Source: Chryseolinea lacunae
GTDB lineage: Bacteria > Bacteroidota > Bacteroidia > Cytophagales > Cyclobacteriaceae
Length of the DNA: 64,000 bases
Direction of reading: 5' to 3'
NCBI RefSeq assembly: GCF_016735595.1
Contig: NZ_JAERRB010000011.1
Span: 202,870 to 266,869 of the forward strand
Under the pieces are notes generated by a model. The model searched no databases, was not told the DNA's origin, and saw nothing but the letters and a program-made list of their open reading frames with translations. Position 1 is the stretch's first letter, and each line of letters starts with the position of its first letter. A program made the translations under genes and the position numbers. This document shows positions 7,602 to 14,908 of the stretch, piece after piece.

Positions 7602-7928
7602 ATGGGGCTTACCAAAACAGAAGAATTCACAAAAGCGCAGAACGAATTGGCGGTGTTGGCCAAAGCGTTGGGGCATCCCGCCCGCATAGCAATTCTTCAG
7701 TTTTTGATAAAGACCAGGTCGTGTGTTTGTGGCGACATCGTAGAAGAACTGCCGCTGTCGCAGTCTACCGTGTCGCAACATCTCAAGGCATTGAAAAACG
7801 CCGGATTGATAAAGGGCGACATCGAAGGCCCCAGTGTCTGCTATTGCATCGACGAGAAAGCCTGGAACAAAGCCAAGAAGGCGATTGCCGATTTGTTTGA
7901 AAGCTATAAAGAGCCGGGCTGCTGCTAG
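7602..7928 (+). CDS. arsR: ArsR-family metal-responsive repressor
   Basis: 108 residues with a winged helix-turn-helix: HPARIAILQFLIKTRSCVCG, then DIVEELPLSQSTVSQHLKAL and KNAGLIKGDIEGPSVCYCID. Cysteines in the recognition region (SCVCGD), in VCYCID and at the C-terminus (GCC) are candidates for As(III) coordination. The gene is followed by an ArsM homologue 67 bases downstream, and both are preceded by the same palindrome. Family knowledge says the protein represses until arsenite binds. The arrangement points to control of arsenic methylation here rather than of ArsB-type efflux, since no efflux gene is present nearby. Confidence 0.92.
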   Translation: MGLTKTEEFTKAQNELAVLAKALGHPARIAILQFLIKTRSCVCGDIVEELPLSQSTVSQHLKALKNAGLIKGDIEGPSVCYCIDEKAWNKAKKAIADLFESYKEPGCC

Positions 7929-7949
7929 GCCTTTTTTTTGATTTGATTG

Positions 7950-7965
7950 ATCGTAATATTACGAT
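7950..7965. promoter_or_regulatory. Second copy of the ArsR palindrome, upstream of arsM
   Basis: ATCGTAATATTACGAT is identical to the core of the site at 7574-7593 and begins 22 bases after the arsR stop and 46 bases before the arsM start. It suggests that arsM has its own ArsR-controlled promoter rather than relying only on readthrough. Confidence 0.8.
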
Positions 7966-7995
7966 GGTTATATATACACATAAACAATAAACCCT

Positions 7996-8844
7996 ATGGA
8001 AACTTTGCAAACCCCCGAACAACTGAAGCAAATGGTGAAAGAGAAATACAGTCAGATCGCCATGCAGAGTAAGGACGAGAACGAAACGAGTTGTTGTGGC
8101 GCCACGTGCGGATGCTCTACAATAGATAGCGCCCTGATGGCCGACGACTACGGCGCGTTAGAAGGCTATGTCGCCGACGCCGACCTTGGCCTGGGATGTG
8201 GATTGCCAACCGAATTTGCCCTGATAAAACCAGGCGACACGGTAGTGGATCTTGGTTCGGGCGCAGGCAACGACTGCTTTGTGGCCCGATCGATCACCGG
8301 CGAAACGGGAACCATCATCGGCATCGACTTCACGGAGAAGATGGTAGAGAAGGCCAGAGCCAATGCAGCAACGTTGGGCTATAAGAATGTTGAGTTCCGT
8401 CAGGGCGATGTTGAAAATATGCCGCTGGCGGGTGGCACGGCCGATGTGGTGGTGAGCAACTGTGTGCTCAACCTTGTGCCCGACAAGAAGCAGGCATTTG
8501 CAGAAACGTTCAGGGTGTTGAAAAAGGGTGGGCACTTCAGCGTTTCGGATATCGTGCTGGTAGGCGAACTTCCGGGTGAATTGCAAAAAAGCGCGGAGAT
8601 GTATGCCGGATGCGTTTCGGGAGCCATTCAAAAAGATGAATACCTGGCCATCATTGAAAATGCAGGATTCAAAAATATTAAAATTCAAAAAGAGAAACGG
8701 ATCACGTTGCCAACAGAAATTCTGAGCGAATATCTGGACGACAAAGCGCTTCATGAGTTTAAAGAAGGCAAGACCGGAATTTTCAGCATCACTGTGTATG
8801 CCGAAAAGCCCGTGAATTGCTGTGCGCCGGGATGCTGTGACTGA
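7996..8844 (+). CDS. arsM: Arsenite S-adenosylmethionine methyltransferase
   Basis: 282 residues, normal for ArsM. The class I methyltransferase SAM-binding motif is VVDLGSGAGNDCFVA, followed by the acidic IGIDFTEKMVEKA. The conserved arsenic-binding cysteines are visible at 156 (VVSNCVLNLVPDK) and 206 (MYAGCVSGA). An N-terminal cluster CCGATCGC and the C-terminal NCCAPGCC add further thiols. The enzyme would convert arsenite to mono-, di- and trimethylarsenicals in the cytoplasm using SAM and thiols. Control by the upstream arsR is supported by the shared palindrome at 7950-7965. Confidence 0.93.
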   Translation: METLQTPEQLKQMVKEKYSQIAMQSKDENETSCCGATCGCSTIDSALMADDYGALEGYVADADLGLGCGLPTEFALIKPGDTVVDLGSGAGNDCFVARSITGETGTIIGIDFTEKMVEKARANAATLGYKNVEFRQGDVENMPLAGGTADVVVSNCVLNLVPDKKQAFAETFRVLKKGGHFSVSDIVLVGELPGELQKSAEMYAGCVSGAIQKDEYLAIIENAGFKNIKIQKEKRITLPTEILSEYLDDKALHEFKEGKTGIFSITVYAEKPVNCCAPGCCD

Positions 8845-8929
8845 TGAGCCTGAACGAAGAGAACACAACGTCCCAAAGAAATACAATGTTGCTTACCCGT
8901 TCAGAAGACGCTTAAGCATCATTGTCGTG

Positions 8930-9766
8930 CTAATTACCCGCCAGAAACTCGTTGACCATGGCCACAAAGAGCTCCGGAACTTTGCTGTTCACATCCTGCG
9001 TCATGGCTTCACCCATGTAGCTGCCGTGAGTGCCGGGCAAGATGGCCAGACGGGCGTGGGACAGAAGGCGCGACATTTGCACCGTGTGCTCGGCACTCAC
9101 AACGTCGCGGTCGGCCGTCACCACAAGCGATGGTGCCTGTATGGCGCGGAGGTCGTCGTCGCTCCAGTCTTTGAACGTGCGCATGCGTGTAGCATCCCGG
9201 TTAAACATGTTCAGGAGGGCGGCGGGGTCGTTGTTGATTTTCAGGAATGCGTCTTTATAAATTTGTGGCATGTCGCTGAATTGGGCATTGTCCATTCCTT
9301 TCCAGAATTCTGAAGGCATGCCCGCGCGTTTGTAGAAAGAGGAAGCGATGATGAGCTTGTGCACACGTTCCGGATGCCGGATGGCAACTTGCATGGCCGT
9401 GTTGCCACCGTTGCTGAAACCAAAGAGATCGGCGCCGCGGATATTAAGTTGTTTCAACAGCTCGGCCACATCGTCTGCATCCTGCGCGAACGATTCGGGC
9501 GCTTCCCTGTCGGATGTGTGGCCGTGCGCCTGCAATTCCACGGCAATCACCTGATGTGTCCTGGCGAGTATCGGCAGAATTTTTCCAAAGGTGGTGCCAA
9601 TGGTTGATCCTCCGCCGTGTATGAGCACCAGCGGATGACCACTGCCGTGGAGTTCATAATACATTTTTATGCCGTTCACCTGGGCATATTTGCCCGGCGC
9701 TTGGGCATGCGAGAGAGATGCATTCATGATCAATAAAATAAAGGTGAAGTTCTTTAGAATTTTCAT
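8930..9766 (-). CDS. Secreted alpha/beta hydrolase
   Basis: 278 residues with an N-terminal signal peptide (MKILKNFTFILLIMNASLSHA). The fold is alpha/beta hydrolase: oxyanion region LVLIHGGGSTIG (48-56), nucleophile elbow LFGFSNGGNT with Ser118, the acid around 219-221 (VVTADRDVVSAEH) and the catalytic histidine at 247 (LPGTHGS). It is most like the haloperoxidase/3-oxoadipate-enol-lactonase-like group. The substrate is unknown. The signal peptide suggests a periplasmic location. It is on the same strand and just downstream of the SRPBCC gene at 9795-10262. Confidence 0.88.
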   Translation of the reverse strand: MKILKNFTFILLIMNASLSHAQAPGKYAQVNGIKMYYELHGSGHPLVLIHGGGSTIGTTFGKILPILARTHQVIAVELQAHGHTSDREAPESFAQDADDVAELLKQLNIRGADLFGFSNGGNTAMQVAIRHPERVHKLIIASSFYKRAGMPSEFWKGMDNAQFSDMPQIYKDAFLKINNDPAALLNMFNRDATRMRTFKDWSDDDLRAIQAPSLVVTADRDVVSAEHTVQMSRLLSHARLAILPGTHGSYMGEAMTQDVNSKVPELFVAMVNEFLAGN

Positions 9767-9794
9767 GATGGAGGTTCTTTAGGTCTAACGTTGT

Positions 9795-10262
9795 TTACGA
9801 TTTGTTTTTTTGGTTGACAACGTACGCATCGAGCTTCTCCAGGTTTTGTTTCAAGCCTTCGTCGGCCTTGAATGTTTTCACGACCTGTATAAATTGTTCG
9901 CGTGTTTCGAAAACCATTTGCCAACGGATAAGTGTTTTTTCGCCCTGTTCTTCAAATTCTATGGTCGCGATAAATTTGGGTGCGGTCACGTGTTCGTACA
10001 CGATCTTTTTGTGAAGCACAATTTCCTTGAAAATGCTTTTGTTTTTATAGTCGGTTCCGTCGGGGCCATGCATCACGAGGTCCCATTCGCCGCCGGGCTT
10101 CACGTCCATTTTGGCAATGGTATTTGTGAATCCGTCGGGTCCCCACCAGTGGACAATGTGCTCCGGTTCTGTCCACACTTCCCATACCAGGTCAACCGGT
10201 GCGTTTATCGTTCTGGAAAGAAGAATCTCACGGTCTTTGGTGTCACTTTTTACGTTTTCCAT
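9795..10262 (-). CDS. SRPBCC (AHSA1-like) domain protein
   Basis: 155 residues. The START/Bet v1-like AHSA1 pattern is clear: ILLSRTINAPVDLVWEVWTE, PEHIVHWWGPDGFTNTIAKM, DVKPGGEWDLVMHGPDGTDY and a late EQGEKTLIRWQMVFETREQF. Its start overlaps the 3' end of the ArsR-family gene at 10243-10584 by 20 bases, the usual ArsR-SRPBCC operon arrangement. Members bind hydrophobic ligands in a deep pocket, and what this one binds is unknown. It is probably expressed together with, and repressed by, the upstream regulator. Confidence 0.92.
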   Translation of the reverse strand: MENVKSDTKDREILLSRTINAPVDLVWEVWTEPEHIVHWWGPDGFTNTIAKMDVKPGGEWDLVMHGPDGTDYKNKSIFKEIVLHKKIVYEHVTAPKFIATIEFEEQGEKTLIRWQMVFETREQFIQVVKTFKADEGLKQNLEKLDAYVVNQKNKS

Positions 10263-10584
10263 GCCTTTCTTTTTTTAGTTTTTCGATATAGGTCTCCATT
10301 GCATCCAATTTGCTTTCCCAATGCCTGCGATACTGCTCCACCCATTGGGCCACTTCACCAAGCTGATCCAGCTGCGCTTCACAAAACCGGTCACGGCCCT
10401 GTTGCCTGATCGTCACAAGTCCGCAGTCGATAAGGATTTTTACATGCAGCGAAATGGCCTGGCGACTCACCTCAAATTTTTCGGCAATAGCATTCACGTT
10501 GTGAGGTTCGGTGGCAATCATGTTGATGATGGCCCGCCGTGTGGGGTCGGCAATGGCCTGATAGACGTCGCGTCTGGCTTTCAT
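10243..10584 (-). CDS. ArsR-family winged-helix regulator of the SRPBCC operon
   Basis: The start at 10584 (MKARRDVYQAIADPTRRAII) is chosen because family members begin just there and the operator palindromes lie directly upstream; 113 residues. The helix-turn-helix is VNAIAEKFEVSRQAISLHVK followed by the wing ILIDCGLVTIRQQGRDRFCE. The W..YrrhWe.kLdame.yiekLK ending is typical of regulators paired with AHSA1-like proteins. It lacks the cysteines of metal sensors, so it is probably not metal-responsive. It likely binds the two GCAAG-N6-CTTGC sites at 10590-10631. Confidence 0.9.
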   Translation of the reverse strand: MKARRDVYQAIADPTRRAIINMIATEPHNVNAIAEKFEVSRQAISLHVKILIDCGLVTIRQQGRDRFCEAQLDQLGEVAQWVEQYRRHWESKLDAMETYIEKLKKERHGKRKK

Positions 10585-10589
10585 AATAG

Positions 10590-10631
10590 GCAAGTAGGTG
10601 CTTGCGAATATATAAGCAAGTAAATGCTTGC
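10590..10631. promoter_or_regulatory. Two tandem GCAAG-N6-CTTGC palindromes, likely operator
   Basis: GCAAGTAGGTGCTTGC (10590-10605) and GCAAGTAAATGCTTGC (10616-10631) share 14 of 16 bases. They are spaced 26 bases centre to centre, directly upstream of the regulator start at 10584. Binding here would cover the ribosome site and promoter. Confidence 0.75.
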
Positions 10632-10674
10632 GCAAATTTTTGTATGAAAATATTTCCGGTGTGGGCGGCGGGCG

Positions 10675-11935
10675 TTACCGCGACAGCATCCAGGTCAGAT
10701 ATTTCTCAAGCTGCGACACGGCGTAGTAGGGGAGGTTGAGCAGGGAAAACGATTTGCCGTTTGGGGTAACGACGTCGGCAACGGAAACTTCGCCGGCATA
10801 GAAACGAACCGCGAGGTCATGCGGCGTGGCATCCATAAATTGATGAAGCGAACGCAGGGTTCCGGTAGTGCCCGATTTCACTTCAATGGGAATGAGCCGG
10901 CCTTCAAACGGAAACAGATAGTCAACTTCGGCAACGGATGTCTTTTTTTCACGGACCCAGAAGTGCAATGCGCTGAGTGCGTCGTGTTGAAATGCAAGCA
11001 GCTCCTGGCCAATCATGTGTTCAATCATGTTTCCCTGATATACTTTGTTGAGATCGTCTGTACTTAAAATTTCTTTTTGAATGGCGGCGAAATAATTCAT
11101 CAGCCCTGTGTCCAGCACATGAAGGCGGGGTGACTTCTTCAGGTCAGGCAGCAGCGGGAGAGTATACCCGGTGTCGGGGAACACAAGATAAAGGAGCAGT
11201 GCTTTTTGTAACGCACGCAACGCTTCTCCCATGTCTCTGGATCCGTAACTTGAGTTCCCGAAGCCTTGATATTTGATGCGCTTTCCGGCCTGGGCAAACG
11301 ACGCGCGGATGGCGTGTCGTATGATCTGCATCTGTGAATCATTGCGCGCATATTTTTCAACATCGTCGATGTAGGACGTGAGCAACGAATCGTAAATCGG
11401 CGCGAGCGACACCAGGTCCTTGTTTGTGCTGTAGTGCTGCACGGCTTCCGGCATGCCGCCAATCAGCGCGTAGGTGTGAAATAACGCCAGCAACTTCCGG
11501 TGCGCAAACGACTCGGCCGGCACATGTTGAAGTTGTTCGCGCGCGGCCGTTTCATTCATGGCCGAAAGAAATTCGGGGAACGATGCCGGGCGCAACACCT
11601 TGTATTCGACCCGCCCCACGGGGAAGCTGACGTTTTTATTGAACAATGTTTCTAACATGCTCCCCGCGGCAATCACGGCGATGTCGGGAGCCTCCTCGTG
11701 GAAATAACGCAGAATGTTCATGGCCTCGGGAGCCGCCTGAATTTCGTCTATGAACAAAAGCGTATACTGCCTTTGGGAGAGACTTTTATTTTTCAAAAAG
11801 AATACGGCCTGCAGCAACACCGCTATGGTGGTGAACTGTTCGAAAGGCTGTCGGTCGTCGGGCAGCTCCAGGTTCAAATAGATGTATTGCTCGAAGCTCG
11901 CGGCAAACTGGGTGACCACGGTAGTCTTCCCCGCT
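10675..11935 (-). pseudogene. AAA_14 / DUF4143 ATPase, truncated at the Walker A motif
   Basis: The conserved part starts at GKTTVV (Walker A) and continues FAASFEQYIYLNLE, then TLLFIDEIQAAPEAMNILRY (Walker B), IAAGSMLETLF, VEYKVLRPASFPEFL, and the DUF4143 half with GRLIPIEVKSG and a late nuclease-like fold. Normal family members have about 25-30 residues before GKTT (…LlGaRQvGKTT). Upstream of position ~11935 the frame instead runs antisense to a plus-strand membrane protein gene and reads as non-homologous sequence up to 12129. The native 5' end is therefore missing. These ATPases are common accessory genes with poorly known function. It is likely inactive, unless a start inside the fused sequence is used. 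Confidence 0.75.
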
Positions 11936-12121
11936 GCACTTGCTTCGCTGCTGGATGAATACAACAAATTGGTGAAAAGCATCCTGGAGCTGAAAGAGCA
12001 GAAGACTACAAAAGATTTTCTATTCTGGGCATTGGGCGGGACTGCCGCGCTAATTGTCGGGTACCTGGTGTATGATAATCGTGCATCGTTAAAAAAGCAG
12101 ATCAACGCATTGGACAAATAA
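11882..12121 (+). CDS. Small membrane protein, native 5' end lost (chimeric start)
   Basis: The frame opens at 11882, but its first ~20 residues are antisense to the AAA_14 gene. The authentic part begins about 11940 and reads LLDEYNKLVKSILELKEQKT, then a transmembrane helix (FLFWALGGTAALIVGYLVYD) and a basic end NRASLKKQINALDK. It is the first of four consecutive small proteins, each with one membrane helix, at 11882-13146. No family recognised. Whether it is still made depends on the ATG at 11882, which belongs to the foreign sequence. Confidence 0.5.
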   Translation: MYCSKLAANWVTTVVFPAALASLLDEYNKLVKSILELKEQKTTKDFLFWALGGTAALIVGYLVYDNRASLKKQINALDK

Positions 12122-12131
12122 AATTTCAACT

Positions 12132-12467
12132 ATGAACATAGCAACATTAGGCGATGCAACAAGTGTCGCCACCACCGCGCCGGCCACGACCAACTGGATG
12201 GACAAATTGAACAACGTCATCACCAAAGTGGTGCAACCGGCAACGAACGTTTACACCCAAATAAAAACGGGTAATAACGCTACATCACAGCAGCCGGCCG
12301 CGCCTGCGAATCCATGGGTGACAAACCCCGATCCCAACCCTACACCGGGTACACCCGCGCCGGCCGCAGAAAGCAACACGTTGAAATATGTGATGATTGC
12401 GGGCGGTGTCGCACTGGCGGGCATTGCTACCTATTTCGTCGTTTCAAGTTCTAAGAAGAAAAAGTAA
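12132..12467 (+). CDS. Pro/Thr/Ala-rich protein with C-terminal membrane anchor
   Basis: 111 residues. The N-terminal half is Thr/Ala rich (MNIATLGDATSVATTAPATT) with an amphipathic stretch (WMDKLNNVITKVVQPATNVY), then a Pro-rich linker (PANPWVTNPDPNPTPGTPAP). It ends with one hydrophobic helix (YVMIAGGVALAGIATYFVV) and SSSKKKK. The layout is a tail-anchored protein with its bulk on one side of the membrane. The next gene starts at its stop codon (TAATG overlap), so they are co-translated. Unknown family. The composition resembles small membrane proteins of tailless, membrane-containing phages or of spacer proteins in surface assemblies; this is only an analogy. Confidence 0.7.
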   Translation: MNIATLGDATSVATTAPATTNWMDKLNNVITKVVQPATNVYTQIKTGNNATSQQPAAPANPWVTNPDPNPTPGTPAPAAESNTLKYVMIAGGVALAGIATYFVVSSSKKKK

Positions 12468-12688
12468 TGCACGGTTTAGGACTTACACCACTGGAATGTC
12501 AGCGGGCCTTCAGTGCAGGCGACATCAACTATTGGAAAGCTGCGGGCTGTGCCGGCAGCTTAGAAAACAATGCGTTGGTTGCCTCCAAAAAACAGGAGCT
12601 CGACGGGAAGACGGTGGCCATTATGGTCGGTGGGGTTTTGTTCACCGGGTTACTTATATATTTCGTTTCATCTCCATCAAAAAAATAA
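12467..12688 (+). CDS. Small tail-anchored protein
   Basis: 73 residues (MHGLGLTPLECQRAFSAGDI). The N-terminal 50 residues contain two cysteines (residues 11 and 28) and GDINYWKAAGCAGSLENNAL; a single membrane helix (TVAIMVGGVLFTGLLIYFVS) is followed by SPSKK. Same tail-anchor design as its neighbours. The start overlaps the upstream stop (TAATG), and 5 bases separate its stop from the next ATG at 12694. No family recognised. Confidence 0.7.
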   Translation: MHGLGLTPLECQRAFSAGDINYWKAAGCAGSLENNALVASKKQELDGKTVAIMVGGVLFTGLLIYFVSSPSKK

Positions 12689-12693
12689 AGGGC

Positions 12694-13146
12694 ATGGGAA
12701 AAGCAGTAGTGTTAGTTGTGGGCGCAGGTCTTGCCGGTGGCATCATCTGGTACCTCTACAAAAAGAATCAAACGCCGGCCGTTCAGAATACAGCGACCAC
12801 ACCGGCAGGACCGGCAGCCACCGCGCCCGGAACGCCTGCGGTGAATTCAAGCGGTGTTGTGCCGGTAAAACAAACACTTTGGAAAGACCCGGATGGTCAT
12901 ATTTTTGAAATGACTGCCACAGAGAACAAATACGGGAAACTTGTGAAAGTGGATGGTAAAGATTCTGTCTACGTTTCGGAGCTGAAGCAGGGGCCAGATG
13001 GATATATTTCAATCATAGGCATTCACTCGGGGCTGCGAATGAGCTTTGAAAAGCCCGGACCGTATCGATTCAAAGGCGACTGGCAAAAGGGAGGACTTTT
13101 GAGTGGTCTACACGGCCTTGGTGCCGGTGCGTATCTGTTGAGTTAA
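12694..13146 (+). CDS. Protein with N-terminal membrane anchor, Ala/Pro/Thr linker and a soluble C-terminal domain
   Basis: 150 residues, start at 12694 (MGKAVVLVVGAGLAGGIIWY). A single N-terminal helix is followed by KKN, a low-complexity linker (TPAVQNTATTPAGPAATAPG), then about 90 residues of mixed sequence rich in Gly and Lys (DGHIFEMTATENKYGKLVKV; GLRMSFEKPGPYRFKGDWQK) and a GLHGLGAGAYLLS end. The opposite anchoring to the three genes before it suggests a protein exposed on the other side, or a membrane-tethered effector. It is tightly linked to them. No family recognised. Confidence 0.7.
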   Translation: MGKAVVLVVGAGLAGGIIWYLYKKNQTPAVQNTATTPAGPAATAPGTPAVNSSGVVPVKQTLWKDPDGHIFEMTATENKYGKLVKVDGKDSVYVSELKQGPDGYISIIGIHSGLRMSFEKPGPYRFKGDWQKGGLLSGLHGLGAGAYLLS

Positions 13147-13148
13147 CA

Positions 13149-13258
13149 TGAAGGGTTCAGGGTGGTAGTGTCCGAAGCGTGCTATGTGTAAGAACATAGA
13201 CCTGAACGGGTGGCCTATACGTTAGGGAAGGAAACTCGCACTATCCTGAAGCCCTTCA
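13149..13258 (+). ncRNA. Candidate structured RNA downstream of the small-membrane-protein operon
   Basis: The ends pair in three blocks: TGAAGGG (13149-13155) with CCCTTCA (13252-13258), TTCAGG (13156-13161) with CCTGAA (13245-13250), and TAGTG (13166-13170) with CACTA (13239-13243). That is 18 base pairs closing a ~68-base interior. Inside, CTATGT/ACATAG (13182-13187, 13194-13199) and CCTA/TAGG form hairpins, so a multibranched fold is plausible. It contains no open frame. It could be a stable small RNA, a ribozyme or an unusual 3' structure. The strand is assigned from the neighbouring genes only. Confidence 0.5.
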
Positions 13259-13387
13259 CCAAATCCATACCGTTTTTCTCCTTTTCTTTCTTAATAAAAG
13301 CCATTATGTGGTTTTTTTTCCACAATTTAGATATGTAAAGTGTTGGCAGCTAGAAAAAGGACTACTCTCCACTAATCAAAAGAGACG

Positions 13388-13780
13388 ATGAGCGAAGTAA
13401 CAGTGCAAATTCTTCGTACCCTCACGGGGGCAAACAGTAGTTTCAAATCTACGGTTTTGAAAGGCCTTGGGGGCCTTATTATGATACTAGTCGTTGCCCT
13501 TTTTGGCATCCTATATTTAAAGGGTCCGGAGTGGCTATTGATATCAGTGTTCATTTTTCTCGGACTAGCAATTCTAATATTCATGGGTGCGTATCTTTAT
13601 TGCTTGCACAAGGATCCGAACCTCCTTAGGAGCGAAAGGCATACTGAACAGATGATAGCATTCGAAAAAGGCTATCAAGGCGACAGCCTTAGCGGATTTA
13701 GCAAGATAGCTCCTTCGCCAACGCAAACGAGAATAGGATCGATCGCAAATCAAACTGATATTAAAACCAATGAGGACTAG
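13388..13780 (+). CDS. Small membrane protein with two hydrophobic helices
   Basis: 130 residues (MSEVTVQILRTLTGANSSFK). Two hydrophobic helices (GLIMILVVALFGILYL and LLISVFIFLGLAILIFMGAY) are followed by a hydrophilic tail with LLRSERHTEQMIAFEKGYQG. Base composition is AT-richer than in the flanking chromosome, like the rest of 13.3-14.9 kb, which fits a horizontally acquired segment. The 3' end overlaps the frame at 13770-14081 by 11 bases. No family recognised. Confidence 0.65.
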   Translation: MSEVTVQILRTLTGANSSFKSTVLKGLGGLIMILVVALFGILYLKGPEWLLISVFIFLGLAILIFMGAYLYCLHKDPNLLRSERHTEQMIAFEKGYQGDSLSGFSKIAPSPTQTRIGSIANQTDIKTNED

Positions 13781-14081
13781 GTTCATTGTTTCAATTTCTC
13801 AATCAATAGGCCAGAACAAAATGGATATTGAATTTGCAAATTTCCTGACGACGTTAGGTTGTGGGTTTTGGCATTGGATACCTGGCACATGGTTGATTAT
13901 TATTCATCAGGCTATGACAGTGCACGAGATATCTCAGAATATCAAGCAATATTTTCCGGGTGTCCAATTTATGGTCCATACTGTTAACGGAAATGAAGCC
14001 TGGCTTCTTAACGGATTTGGCGATTCAGCTGCCCCCAGCCCTGCCGGAAAGTGGTTGCTTGAAATCTGGTCCCCACAATAG
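13770..14081 (+). CDS. Hypothetical protein
   Basis: 103 residues from 13770; an alternative start at 13821 (MDIEFANFLTTLGCGFWHWI) looks more natural, since the first residues overlap the upstream gene. It has one hydrophobic stretch (GCGFWHWIPGTWLIIIHQA) and an aromatic-rich body ending GKWLLEIWSPQ. No family recognised; low confidence that it is functional. Confidence 0.4.
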   Translation: MRTRFIVSISQSIGQNKMDIEFANFLTTLGCGFWHWIPGTWLIIIHQAMTVHEISQNIKQYFPGVQFMVHTVNGNEAWLLNGFGDSAAPSPAGKWLLEIWSPQ

Positions 14082-14082
14082 A

Positions 14083-14382
14083 CTACTTATATTTTATCGC
14101 TTCATATTTACCGTTGCGCGTGTCTAGGATGATGCCATCTGCCTTTTCTTTTGCTGCAATGCTCACAGCTTTATCTACGAGGCCATCGGTACCGCGCAGG
14201 GTCATGGTTGCCGCTGTACCTGACTTTACTACCTGGTAGGGGTTTGAAGGCTTCGAATACACAAACACGTCGATTCCGTCTATCTTATCTACAATGGCAT
14301 TGGGCTGCTGCGATTGATAGGTAAATGAAAGGAGAAACATGATGGACACGATTGTCAGGATGTTGAGAACTTGATTTTTCAT
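14083..14382 (-). CDS. Small exported protein
   Basis: 99 residues with an N-terminal signal/anchor sequence (MKNQVLNILTIVSIMFLLSF). The mature part, DKIDGIDVFVYSKPSNPYQV, then GLVDKAVSIAAKEKADGIIL and a final NGKYEAIKYK, resembles small periplasmic Bacteroidota proteins of unknown function in which a metabolite- or stress-related YajQ/YbjQ-like fold has been suspected; I cannot assign it. It lies 9 bases downstream of the gene at 14392-14850 on the same strand, so the two may form an operon. Confidence 0.65.
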   Translation of the reverse strand: MKNQVLNILTIVSIMFLLSFTYQSQQPNAIVDKIDGIDVFVYSKPSNPYQVVKSGTAATMTLRGTDGLVDKAVSIAAKEKADGIILDTRNGKYEAIKYK

Positions 14383-14391
14383 ATAGTAAAT

Positions 14392-14850
14392 TTAATTGTG
14401 TGGGCTAGCAATAATGGAAAAATAGTTGCTTAGAGTTGCTCCTTGCACAACTACGCCCTCCAGACGTTTAATTTCCCAATTTGTGTCCTTTTCGTAATCG
14501 ATCCAATGATATTCCGAAGTTGCAACCAATCTACTATTGAAGTCTCTGATAAATTCATTTATCAATTCCTTTTCAACCAATATACCAACGCTAACACATT
14601 TGTTTTCAGCGAAAGACAATGCCAATAGATCTAGAACAATATCTTCCCCATCTCTATCTCCCGAATCAATGCCGTACAATTGAAGTGTCTCATATTCCGC
14701 AATTAGTGAGGCGCCTTCTAAGCTGAGGAATTTTTTTTTTGCTACGTCCTTAGGTAGCCCGAAAAAAGTGGTGACTTCAAGTTGGCCAAAACAGTAACCA
14801 ATTGAAGTGATCCACACAAAAAACGCTAGAACTGATTTCGCAGCTTTCAT
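14392..14850 (-). CDS. Hypothetical exported protein
   Basis: The start at 14850 (MKAAKSVLAFFVWITSIGYC) gives 152 residues with a signal peptide; upstream codons are an AT-rich leader. The body contains GLPKDVAKKKFLSLEGASLI and the acidic GIDSGDRDGEDIVLDLLALS, then a mixed C-terminus. No family recognised. Low GC like its neighbours. It directly precedes 14083-14382 and lies next to the 3' end of the broken integrase, which suggests it is cargo of the same element. Confidence 0.65.
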   Translation of the reverse strand: MKAAKSVLAFFVWITSIGYCFGQLEVTTFFGLPKDVAKKKFLSLEGASLIAEYETLQLYGIDSGDRDGEDIVLDLLALSFAENKCVSVGILVEKELINEFIRDFNSRLVATSEYHWIDYEKDTNWEIKRLEGVVVQGATLSNYFSIIASPHN

Positions 14851-14908
14851 TTTTAATCTGTTGGTGATTGATTGCAGAATTAATTTACACAAAAATTCAC
14901 TTTGGATT

